This document shows, in pieces, positions 36,949-47,800 of a DNA stretch of 64,000 nt; positions within the stretch are counted from its first letter, which is position 1, and each line of letters begins with the position of its first letter. Source of the DNA: Mucilaginibacter mali (GTDB lineage Bacteria; Bacteroidota; Bacteroidia; Sphingobacteriales; Sphingobacteriaceae); assembly GCF_013283875.1 (NCBI RefSeq), contig NZ_CP054139.1, forward strand, positions 3,720,001 to 3,784,000, given 5' to 3'. The notes beneath the pieces were generated by a model, which saw nothing but the letters and a program-made list of their open reading frames with translations, was not told the origin of the DNA and did no database searches. A program made the position numbers and the translations under genes.

Positions 36949-37792
36949 ACTACAAACAGCCCGGTTGCAGTACTGGCTAAAAGATATTTTGATTAATTAC
37001 GGCACGCTGCCGCAAAAACTGTACACAGCCCGGCAACAACACGGCCTGGACGCCGACACCGTTGTAGCCAATAACGGAACAGCATCGGTTTATTCGCGCC
37101 TTAACGTTTATACTACAGGCTATAAACTGCGGCTGGTAGAATGCCTGCGGGCTGATTTCCCGATACTGAAAAAATTTGTAGGCGATGTAATGTTCGATAC
37201 TTTTGCCGATGCGGCTATTGCATGGCAGCCTTCAACTACCTATACCCTTACCAACCTTGGTTTGGTTTTTCTCCGCTTCCTTGAAAGTACAAAACCTGTA
37301 AATATTCCGGATGGGATACCAGCCGCTATGTTTGATTTCCCTGCTGAAATTGCCCGTGTAGAACGGGCGAGGCAGGAAGCTATCCGTGCGGCAGGGGATG
37401 AAGGACAAAATCAAATATCGGGGCTGGACAAGCTGGATAATATATTGTTTATGACCCGGCAGATAAGCGTTACCGATTGCCTGAGACTTGTAGAGCTAAA
37501 ATTTCCGCTGAAAAAGTTTTTTATGGAAATGTGCGCGCCCGGAGCCAAATGCGAAATGCCTGCGCCAGTAACAACATTTATGGCAGTAAGCCGCAAAAAC
37601 TACCGGATAACCATGGAAGAATTACCCGAATGGCAATACCGTTTTCTACAGTTATGCCGGCAAGGTTTGCAACTTTTAGAGGCCGTTAAGGAAACATCCC
37701 GGTTGGTTAACCGTTCAGAGGGCGAATTATTGGCTGAATTATACGTTTGGATGCCCTTTTTGGTCAATAACGGTTTTATTGTTTTGAATTGA
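36941..37792 (+). CDS. DUF2063 family partner protein of the MNIO enzyme
   Basis: A 283-residue protein. Residues about 35-125 match the DUF2063/putative DNA-binding domain family: YSRLNVYTTGYKLRLVECLRADFPILKKFVGD, then TFADAAIAWQPSTTYTLTNLG and VFLRFLES. In known MNIO systems this partner (BufC/HvfC/ChrI-like) binds the precursor and hands it to the DUF692 enzyme. The C-terminal half (about 160-283) is less conserved. The 8-bp overlap with the MNIO gene indicates a fixed stoichiometry. A strong terminator follows at 37809-37845. Confidence 0.88.
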   Translation: MSKLQTARLQYWLKDILINYGTLPQKLYTARQQHGLDADTVVANNGTASVYSRLNVYTTGYKLRLVECLRADFPILKKFVGDVMFDTFADAAIAWQPSTTYTLTNLGLVFLRFLESTKPVNIPDGIPAAMFDFPAEIARVERARQEAIRAAGDEGQNQISGLDKLDNILFMTRQISVTDCLRLVELKFPLKKFFMEMCAPGAKCEMPAPVTTFMAVSRKNYRITMEELPEWQYRFLQLCRQGLQLLEAVKETSRLVNRSEGELLAELYVWMPFLVNNGFIVLN

Positions 37793-37808
37793 TCCGTTCT
37801 ATATATTC

Positions 37809-37845
37809 AAAAAGCAAGGGCAGCTTTTGGCTGCCCTTGCTTTTT
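37809..37845. terminator. Bidirectional intrinsic terminator
   Basis: Perfect 16-bp arms AAAAAGCAAGGGCAGC (37809-37824) and its complement (37830-37845) enclose the loop TTTTG. A-tract and T-tract at the two ends allow termination of both the MNIO operon (plus) and the PorP/SprF gene (minus). Confidence 0.92.
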
Positions 37846-37865
37846 CTGGTAATGTATCAGCCCCC

Positions 37866-38801
37866 TTACTTATTCCCAAACAGCCTAAGTTTAAGTCCGA
37901 ACTCAAAAGCGCCACGGGTGTAGTTGCTCAGTACACCCGTCTCCAGGTTGTAGCTGAAGTTCAGCAGGTAGCTCTTCTGGTCCAATCCTACGCCAAGCCC
38001 CATGCTCTGGCTGGTGTGATAGATGCCCTGCAGGAAGATCCCGTAGTTGTTCATCGTGAAGTTGAAGCCCAGGTCGCCGATATCCTTGTAGCCTTTTACT
38101 TTCCGGTACGCCACCAGCGGCTCCAGCGTCAGGCTGTTGTCGGCTGTCTTCATGTCGATCTTATAGCTTACCGCCGTGATGAACAGCAGCCTGTCGGCAT
38201 CGAAACGCTGGTCCGAGGCTTTGAAGAATACCGACTTCAAATTGGGCAAAGCCCCGCTTACCGTCAGCTTGTCATTCGTATAGGCCATCCCGAAGTCGCC
38301 GTCCACATAGGCTTTCAGCTGGTTGTACTGCGCGATCTGCTGATCGGTCAGGTCCCCGCTTACTTTGTTGTAGTCGATATGCGCGTCATTTACGCCCAGC
38401 GATACCCCGAAGCTTAGCTTTTCGTTCTCGCTGTTCAGCGGTAAATGGTAGGCATAGCTGCCCATCACCCGCGTCTGCCTGATCAGCCCTTCCTGGTCGT
38501 CGTTCACGTTCAGCCCGATGCCTACATTCCGGGCCGGCTGCATGTCGGCCGTGAACAGCGCCGTCTTCGGCGTCCCCGGGAAGTTGCTCCATTGCTGGCG
38601 GTAACCGATGTTTAGTCTCAGTGCCTGCTCCATCCCCGCCATCGCCGGGTTGTACTGGTAGGGGTTTTGAAAGTACATCGCCTGAAAAGGGTTCAGCTGG
38701 GCTTTGGCCCCAAGGGTTCCGCTGATGAGCAGTACGCTCATCAGCAGTTTCCCCGCGGTTTTGATGATATGGGTTGGGTTGGTGATTATGCTGGTTTTCA
38801 T
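37866..38801 (-). CDS. PorP/SprF family type IX secretion membrane protein
   Basis: A 311-residue protein with a signal peptide (ending GAKAQ). The family hallmark QAMYFQNPYQYNPAMAGMEQALRLNIGYRQQWSNFPGTP lies at about residues 40-80, and the remainder is a beta-barrel ending LKLRLFGNK. PorP/SprF proteins pair with T9SS type B cargo and hold or export the gliding-type adhesin. It lies 57 bp downstream of the giant adhesin gene on the same strand, so this is a cargo-receptor pair. The region is richer in G+C than its surroundings. Confidence 0.93.
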   Translation of the reverse strand: MKTSIITNPTHIIKTAGKLLMSVLLISGTLGAKAQLNPFQAMYFQNPYQYNPAMAGMEQALRLNIGYRQQWSNFPGTPKTALFTADMQPARNVGIGLNVNDDQEGLIRQTRVMGSYAYHLPLNSENEKLSFGVSLGVNDAHIDYNKVSGDLTDQQIAQYNQLKAYVDGDFGMAYTNDKLTVSGALPNLKSVFFKASDQRFDADRLLFITAVSYKIDMKTADNSLTLEPLVAYRKVKGYKDIGDLGFNFTMNNYGIFLQGIYHTSQSMGLGVGLDQKSYLLNFSYNLETGVLSNYTRGAFEFGLKLRLFGNK

Positions 38802-38820
38802 TTGTTGCTTTGTCTTTTTT

Positions 38821-38848
38821 ACTTTTTACTTTCGACTTTTGACTTTTG
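38821..38848. repeat. Heptamer array between adhesin and porP/sprF
   Basis: Four back-to-back 7-bp units are ACTTTTT, ACTTTCG, ACTTTTG and ACTTTTG, followed by a partial ACTTACT. It lies in the 57-bp gap between the two genes. It is one of several 7/8-bp arrays in the window. Confidence 0.7.
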
Positions 38849-38858
38849 ACTTACTCCC

Positions 38859-41800
38859 CTACTGTACTTTCAGTATCGTAATGAACCCTTTCAGCTTCTC
38901 GTAGCTTGGGCCAAGGTCGATAATGTAATAATAAGTCCCCTGGGCCAGCGGCGCGCCCCGCAGCGTGCCGTCCCAGTCGTTGTTATAGCCTTTCTTGCTG
39001 TATACTTCCCGGCCTGCCCGGTCGTAGATCGTTACCGTATTGTTCGGGTACAGCTGGATATCCTTGATCACCCAGCTATCGTTCTTCCCATCCGCGTTCG
39101 GCGACAGTACGTTCGTCGGTACAATAGCCGCCGGGGGCAGCGGACGGTGTACTTTTACCGTATACGTTTGTTTGGTTGTGCCGTCCTGCGCCGTTACGAC
39201 CAGGGTGATGGTATTATCGCCTGATTGCAGCGCGACCGGTGCCGAGGCTGTCCCGTTGCCGCTGGCTATGCCGTTGACCGTAATGGTCGCTGTCGGGTCA
39301 AAGGCCGGGGTCAGCGTTACCTGCTCTACCGCGAAGATCACCGATGCTTCATAGCTGTATGTACTGCCGCTGAATACCGGAGACAGGCTGCCTGAACTGA
39401 TGGTTAAGTTAGCCATCGTGGCATTCGTCAGCGGTACCACCGTGAACGTGCCGCTGGCATACGTGAACGTATAGTTCGGCGAGGCCGCCCCGCTGGCAAT
39501 AATGGCATAGGTGCCCGGTGCTGAGGTGATGGCGGCATTGGTATTTACTGCCGGCTGGGTGCTTAATTTGGTAGCGTCATCGCCATTGGTAAAACCGCTG
39601 TACGTTACCGTAAGCGCAGGGTTGGCTACGCCGTAATTACGGCTCTTGTTATCGGCCGTGATATTCAGCACTGCTTTATTCACCGTCAGTGTGCCGGTAT
39701 TGTAGATGATGGTATAGCCCGGCGCTACCGCGCCTGCCGCGGTAATGGTATACGTGCCTGCCCCGCTTGCCGCTGTGGCTGTGGTGGTTGCTGTGGCTGC
39801 TGTGGTCAGGCTGGCCTGGGTATCGCCGTTCACAAAGCCGCTGTAGGTTACGGTTAAAGCTGGGTTAGCGCCACCGTAGGTTTTCGTTTTGTTATCGGCG
39901 GTGATGGTCAGCGTGGCATTGTTTACCGTCAGCGTACCGGCTGTATAAGCGATGGTATAGTTACCCGACGCGGCACCGCTTGCGGTGATAGGATAATTAC
40001 CTACCGCTGAGCCGGCCGTGGCCGTGGTGCTGAGCGTAGGTTGCGTAGTTAAGCTGGCATTCGTATCCCCGTTCACAAAACCGCTGTAGCTGGCAGTTAG
40101 TGCCGGGTTAGCCGCGCCATATATTTTAGACTTGTTATCGGCCGCGATGGTCAGGCTGGCTTTGTTTACCGTCAGGGTACCATTGGTATAGCTGATGGCA
40201 TAGTTATTCGATGCCGCGCCGCTTGCCGTGATCGGGTAGGTGCCCGCTGCCGATGATGCGGTAGCCGTGGTAGCCAGCGTTGGCTGCGTGGTCAGCCTGG
40301 TGGCATCATCGCCATTGGTGAAGCCGGTATAGATCGCGTTCAGCGCCGGGTTGGCTGCGCCATATACCTTGGTTTTATTATCCGCGGTAATCGTCAGCGC
40401 TTTCCGGCCGATGGTCAGGTTATCGCCGGTATAGTTCAGCGTATAGTTACCGCTGAGGCTTAATGTGCCTTGTTTGATGGCGTAGCTGCCTGCGTTCTCG
40501 CCTGCATCCCGGGTTAGGCTTCCGGTGAAGGTGTCGCTGTTCACCAGCGGCGTGTTGCTGTACGTTAGTGCCGGGTCGGTATCGCCGTAGGTTTTGCTCT
40601 TTGGTGCGGCGGTTACCGTGATCGCTTTCGCGCCGATAACCAGGTTATCGCCCGTATAGCTTAGCGTGTAGTTGCTGCTGAGGCTTAATGTACCTTGTTT
40701 GATGGCGTAGCTGCCTACATTTTCGCCTGCATCTCTTGTCAGGCTTCCGGTGAAGGTGTCGCTGTTCACCAGCGGCGTGTTGCTGTACGTCAGTGCCGGA
40801 TCCGTATCGCCATAGGTTTTGCTCTTTGGAGCGGCCGTTACCGTGATCGCTTTCGCGCCGATGGTCAGGTTATCGCCGGTATAGCTTAGCGTATAGTTGC
40901 TGCTTAATGCCAGTGTGCCTTGTTTGATGGCGTAGCTGCCTACATTTTCGCCTGCGTCCCTGGTCAGGATTCCGGTAAACGTGTCGCTGTTCACCAGTGG
41001 CGTATTGGTATAGGTCAGTGCCGGATCCGTATCGCCATAGGTTTTGCTCTTTGGCGCGGCGGTTACCGTGATCGCTTTCGCGCCGATCGTCAGGTTATCG
41101 CCGGTATAATTCAATACATAGTTGCTGCTCAATGCCAGTGTGCCTTGTTTAATGGCGTAAGGACCTACATTCTCGCCCGCATCGCGGGTTAAAGCACCGG
41201 TGAATGCATCCGAACCTACTAACGCTGTATTGGTATAAGTTAATGCCGGGTCAACATCGCCGTAGGTTTTAGATTTTAGCGCGGCGGTTACCGTAATAGC
41301 TTTTGTACCGATGGTAAGATTGGCACCTGTATAATTCAATACATAGTTGCTGCTCAGTGCCAGTGTGCCTTGTTTAATGGCGTACGGACCTACATTTTCA
41401 CCTGCATCGCGGGTTAAAGCGCCGGTAAAGGCGTCTGAACCAACTAATGCGGTATTGGTATAAGTCAGCGTCGGGTCAACATCGCCATAAGTTTTATTCT
41501 TAACGGCAGCGGTTACCGCAATAGTTTTAGCGCCGATGGTTAGGTTATCACCTGTGTAATTTAAAGTATAGTTACTGCTTAATGCCAGTGTACCCTGCTT
41601 AATTGCGTAAATGCCTTTGTTCTCGCCAGCATCGCGGCTTAAAGCGCCGGTAAACACATCCGAACCTACCAATGCTGTATTGGTATAAGTCAGCGCCGGG
41701 TCAACATCGCCATAGGTTTTAGATTTTGGCGCGGCGGTTACGGTGATAGTCTTAGCACCGATGGTCAGATCGGCACCAGTGTAAGATAAAGTATAGTTAC

Positions 41801-44800
41801 TGCTTAGCGCCAGTGTCCCCTGTTTAATAGCGTAGGTACCTTTGTTCTCGCCTGCATCGCGGGCTAAAGTGCCGGTAAAGACATCGGTACCAACCAATAG
41901 TGTATTGGCATAAGTCAGTGTCGGATCAACATCGCCATAAGTTTTTGATTTTGGCGCGGCTGTTACGGTGATGGCCTTCGCATCGATGGTCAGGTTGGCA
42001 CCGGTATAGCTCAGCGTGTAGTTGCTGCTCAGCGCAAGTGTACCCTGTTTAATAGCGTAAGTACCTTTGTTCTCGCCAGCATCGCGGCTTAAAGCGCCGG
42101 TAAATGCATCCGAGCCAACCAGTGCGGTGTTGGTATAAGTCAGCGCCGGATCGGTATCGCCATAAGTTTTGGTCTTAGCATCCGCTGTTACGGTGATGGC
42201 CTTTTTGCCAATCACCAGGTTAGCGCCGGTGTAGCTAACGCTATAGTTGCTGCCCGGTGTTAAAGTACCCACTTTAATAGCATAACTTCCTGCATCCTCG
42301 CCTGCATCACGTGTCAGCGCACCGGTGTAGCTATCACCACTGAACAGCGTAGCGCTGGCGGTATAAGTTAAGGCCGGATCGGTATCTCCGTAGATTTTGT
42401 TCTTAGCATCCGCGGTTATGGTCAGCGGGAACGCGCTGATGCTGCCTGTGGTGGTGGCTGTGGTGGTGCTTAGCGTGTAATTATCCTTTTGCGCACCCGC
42501 CAGTACAAAAGTATTGACTGTTACCGTTTTGCCGGTGCCGGCGTTGGCATTATCATACGTGGCTGTTCCGCTTACCGTTACATCATCAGTACCAACCTTA
42601 CCACTCAGGCTATAGTTGCTGCCGGTAAGGGTGGCCGATGTCGTCCCGTCGTAGAACTTCGTGATCGATGGACTCACGTTCAGCGCAGCGGTCAGTTGCT
42701 TCGCGTTGATCGCACCTGTGGTATTGGTTACGTAATTTACCGAATAGTTATTGCCGCTGTTACCATCGTTAATAACCAAACCCGCGGCTGTCAGCGTTTT
42801 GCCGGTGCCGGCGTTTTTGTTGTCGAATGTTTGCGTTGGATCTGTACCTACCACGTCTCCGGTTTGCAAAGCACCCACAACAGGTGCAACGCTTGAAGCA
42901 TTGGTACCATCGTAGGTCCTGGTATCCGCCTGTGCGGTTACATTCAGACTCTTCGCGGTAATGGCACCGGTGGTGTTGGTTACATAGCTTACATTGTAGT
43001 TGTTGCCGCTGTTACCATCGTTGATCACTAAACCCGAGGCGGTCAGCGTTTTGCCTGTGCCTGCATTTTTATTATTGAATGACTGGGTCGGTGCCGTAGC
43101 CACCAAGTCGCCACTTACCAATGTACCTACTACCGGCGCAACGCCTGAGGCGCCTGTGCCATCGTAAGCCTTAGTATCGGCCTGGGCAGTTACAGTCAGA
43201 TCTTTGGCTGTAATAACACCTGTGGCGTTGGTTACATAGTTTACGGTATAGTTGTTGCCGCTGTTGCCATCGTTAATTACCAGGCCGCTTGCAGTAATGG
43301 TTTTACCTGTGCCTGCATTTACATTATTATAGGTTTGCGTTGGCGCGGTACCCACTACATCGCCGCTTGCTAAACCTGTTACAACAGGACTTACGGACGA
43401 TGTATTCGTTTTATCATAGATCTTTGTATCGGTTTGCGCTGTTACTGTAGCGGTGGCGACAGTGATAACACCTGTAGTGTTGGTTACGTAATTTATAGTA
43501 TAGTTATTACCGCTGTTACCGTCATTAATTACCAGGCCGCTTGCAGTCATCGTTTTACCTGTACCTACTTTGCTGTTATCATAGGTTTGCGTAGGCGCGG
43601 TACCAACCACGTCGCCGCTTATTAAACCAGATACTACCGGTGCTACGCCCGACGCTGTTGTTTTATTATATGTTTTGGTATCGGTTTGGGCGGTTACCGT
43701 AGCGGTAGCCACAGTAATTACACCGGTGGTATTATCTGTATAAGTAATATCGTAATTACCCCCGCTATTGCCATCGTTGATCACCAGGCCAGATGGGGTG
43801 ATGGTTTTAGATGTACCTACATTGGCATTAGTAAAAGCTTGTGTTGGCGCTGTGCCAACCACGTCAGTTCCCTGCAAGGCACCAACTACCGGGCTAACCG
43901 ACGAAGCGGTTGTTTTGTTATAAACCTTAGTATCGGTTTGCGCGGTTACCGTTACGGCAGCCTTAGTGATATCAGCGCTCGTTGAGGCTGTAGTATTGTT
44001 TAAGGTATAATTAGCCGATGCGCCGCCGCTTATCGCGATGCTGCTTACACTAACGCCCTTGGCTGTGCCTGCGTTCTTATTATTAAACGCGGCTGTGTAA
44101 GTTGTAGTAAACGTATCGCTGTTAACACGGTTATCGCTCAGGGTTACGCTTGCTGTAGCATTGCCATCGTACGTTTTGTTTACGCCGGCAGCGCTTACGT
44201 TTAAGGTAGCCTTGCCAACAACAATATCGCCGTTGGCGTAGGTAATATTATAGTTGCTTGCAGAGAAACCATTGGCACCTACTGCCAAACTTGGTACAGC
44301 TGTGCCTGTATTAGTAGCCACTGGTGCGGTTGCCGCAGCACCAGTGCCATAGGTCATGGTAACCGAACTGATGGTATTACTATTTTGGAGGCTGCCTGTT
44401 GTAATTGAATACGCGGTTGAGCCTGCGCCGCTGGTTAATGTATTGCCGTAAGTTTTATTGGCAGTACTGGCCGTAATGGTCAGGTTGTATTTGCTTACCG
44501 TACTTGACGGTATGATAGCCGTCACATTAGTCGCGCCTGAACTTGTTAACACCACCGAACCAGAATACGAGCCTGCATTATTGCCGCTTTTCAGCCTGAC
44601 ATAAACAGGGGTTGATGCTATGGTACCCGCCGCGCCTACAGTTACAGTTGATGTGAAAGTGCTGTTATCGGTACTTACTTCAAAACCCGTTGGCGGTGTT
44701 ACCAAAATACCCGCCGTCATATCGGTGCCCGATACGCTAAAACTATCAGACGTAGATGGCGAGCCGAATGTACTGCTGAATGCCGATAAATTACCGGTAG

Positions 44801-47800
44801 CGGCTATAGCCGGGGTTGGCGCAGCCGTTACAATAATGTTTCCGTAAGCATAACTGAAATTATAATTTGATGGATTGAAAGTACCACCGGTTGCCGAAGA
44901 TATTTGCACCTGCCCAACATAAGTATTCATGGCATCGCTTGCTGCCGCGCCTGTACCATAAGCAACCGTAACGCTGCCGACAGTTTCGCTGCCGGCCAGG
45001 CCAGCGCTCGAGAACGCCGTATAGCCAGTGCCGCCGGTTAATGTTGCGCCAAATATTTTGGTAACATTGCTGGCGCTTATCAATACAGTTGTTTTGGCAA
45101 CCGTACCGTTATAGGGGTTATAGGTGATATTATAATTACTCTCAAGGAAGCCGCCTGTACCGGTAGCTGCCGATGGCGTAACCACATAACCTGATCCTGC
45201 GCTGGTAGTTGCCGACAAACCGGCCGCGTTAGGTGTAAGGGTAACACCGGTTAAGGATTCGCCGGTGGCTAAAGTTCCCGAAACCGAAAAACCGGTGGTA
45301 ACCGCACCTGCTGTCAAAGCAACGCCGTATTTTTTTGTCGGGCCGGTAGCGGTTACTGTTAAAGCCAGCTGCCCTACCACAATATTGCCGGCCGTATAGG
45401 TAATGTTATAGTTGCTTGCTGTAAAAGTACCGCCGGTAGCCGCGCTTGGTACAGCTGTACCCGTGTTGGTGCCTACCGCAGCATTAGCCGCAGCACCGGT
45501 ACCATAAGTAATGGTAACGCTGCCTATGGTTTCAGAATTCTGTAAGCCTGATGATGTAAACGCCGTTGAACCCGATGCTGTTGTTAGAGCTGATCCATAG
45601 GTTTTGTTAGCGGTATTAGCAGTAATGGTAAGCGGGGCAGCTGTTACCGAGCTGGTTGTGGTTGCCACACCAACATTGGTTGCACCTGCGCTGCTTAATA
45701 CCACATTGCCCGAATAAGTGCTTCCCACCGCGGTATTTTTTGCCAAACGGATGTAAACCGGGGTAGAGCTGATGACACCGGCCGCGCCCACCGTTACCGT
45801 GCTGCTAAAGGTGCTGTTATCTGTACTTACTTCAAAACCCGATGGAGGGGTTACCAGGATGCCTGCCGCCATATCCGTTCCGGATACGTTGAAAGTTCCT
45901 GTTGATGAAGGCGTACCATAAGTAGTGCTCAAAGCTGACAAGGTACCTGTACTATTGATAACTGGGGATAGTGAACCTGTAATGGTTAAAGCGGTGGCAT
46001 TGCCTGCTGCCTGAACAAAAGTATAGTTTGTGGCAGATAAACCCGAGCCGTTAATTGGATAGCTGCCTGCCGGACTACCTACGGTAGCCGTTGTTGCCCA
46101 TGCTACCGTGCCTGTTGTAGCGTTTGCCTGGTTATCGGTGTTTTTAAAGCCGGTAACCGAGCCGCTGAATGTTGGGTCTGAAGCCCCTGCCGCCCTTGTA
46201 GCCGCGTTGGCGGTATAGGTAAGAGTTGCCTTGGCTACATTACTTGAAGTTGTAGCAATGGTAGCATCAGTAGCACCAGTGCTTTTCATGGTGATATCGC
46301 CACTATAATCGCCTACTGTAGTAGCTGCCGCTAAACGCACGTAGATAGTACTTGTAAGTGGCATACCGCCGCATGGGAATAGGGTTAAGGTGGTATTATA
46401 GCCGCTGCCAGCGCTTACGGATATCTGGTATCCTGCGGGCGCGGTAATTAGTAAACCGCTTGTTAGGTTAGTGCCGGTTACCACAAAGGTGGTTGGCGTG
46501 GCCGATGCCGTACCGTATGTTGTATTAACCGCTACCAGGGTGCCGCTGGTGCTTATGGTAGGGTTAGCAGATATAGTTAAAGCCGTAGCGTTTCCTGCGG
46601 CCTGTGTAAAGCTGTAGTTGGTTGCCGAAAGCCCCGAACCGTTGATCGGGTAACTGCCTGCTGTGCTGCCCGAAGTAGCAGTGGTTGTCCATGCCAGCGT
46701 GCCGGTAGTTGCGCCGGCCTGGTTCTCGCTGTTTACAAAACCGGTTACCGTACCGCTAAAGGTTGGGTCGGATGCGCCTACCGCGCGTGAAGCGGCGTTG
46801 GCGGTATAAGTTAATACAGCTTTAGTTACCGTACTGCTTGTTGTTGCCACGGTAGCATTGGTAGCGCCGGTGCTGCTAAGCGTAATATTGCCGCTGTGTG
46901 CGCCCGCGGTTGCGTCTTTAGCTAAGCGTACATAAACCGTACCGCTATAGCTGCCACCACTTTGTGTTAAGGTTAATGTTGAAGTATAAGTACCGCCCGA
47001 TGTGGTCGACATTTCGAAACCGGTTGGTGCGCTTACCGAGATATTGGCCGTAAGGTTAGTACCGCTTACGGTGAAACTGGTTGGTGTGGCACTCGCTGTG
47101 CCGTATGTGGTATTAACCGCCGCAAGTGTACCGGTGGTGCCAATAGTTGGGGTAGCAGCACTGCCGGCGGCCCATGAAAATGCATCTAATCCTAAATAAC
47201 TTATATTGGCAGCCGAAATTATTTCGAGCCTGGTAATTGACTTGCTTGAATTGTTACTACTCCCAAAAGTCGACATATCGATTTTGGTATAACCATTATT
47301 AACACCAAGATTGGTATTCCAACCAGAACTTTGAGAAGCGGTAAAAACCAACGATGCCCCGTTATAACCTTTAATCGTAATAGCACCACTGCCTTGAAGC
47401 GTGAGGTTATTGTCTGATATATATAAATAAAAACTTTTTACAGCAAAGGTACTTACCGGGCCACTTGTTAAACTAATACTAAAATCACATGGTGTATTGG
47501 AGAACGAATTGCCCGTATTATCTATAAATACGTCGTCTGCCGCCGTTCCGTTCCAGCCGTAACCAAAACCAACATTGTCGGCATTAATATAGAATGGGCC
47601 ACCAGAAGTAGCACTTAAACCAAAGGTATATGAGTTTGAACTAAAACTACTAGCATGATTAACACCGTTTTCAAAGTTGTAGGAAAAAGTTTGCGCAAAC
47701 GATGCAAATTGGCTTGCCAGTAATATAACCAGCATAGCATACCTGTAAACATGCCTTTGCTTTGTTTTTAAAAACAGCCGGATAGTTGATGATAAAATAG

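Noticed and set aside
37827..38417. Plus-strand open frame of 196 codons opposite porP/sprF
   Set aside because: The minus strand encodes a well-conserved PorP/SprF protein and the plus frame begins inside the terminator region.
40400..42440. Regular 225-bp repeats that could be mistaken for a CRISPR-like or satellite array
   Set aside because: They lie in one continuous reading frame, encode MBG domains, and have no unique spacers between short repeats.
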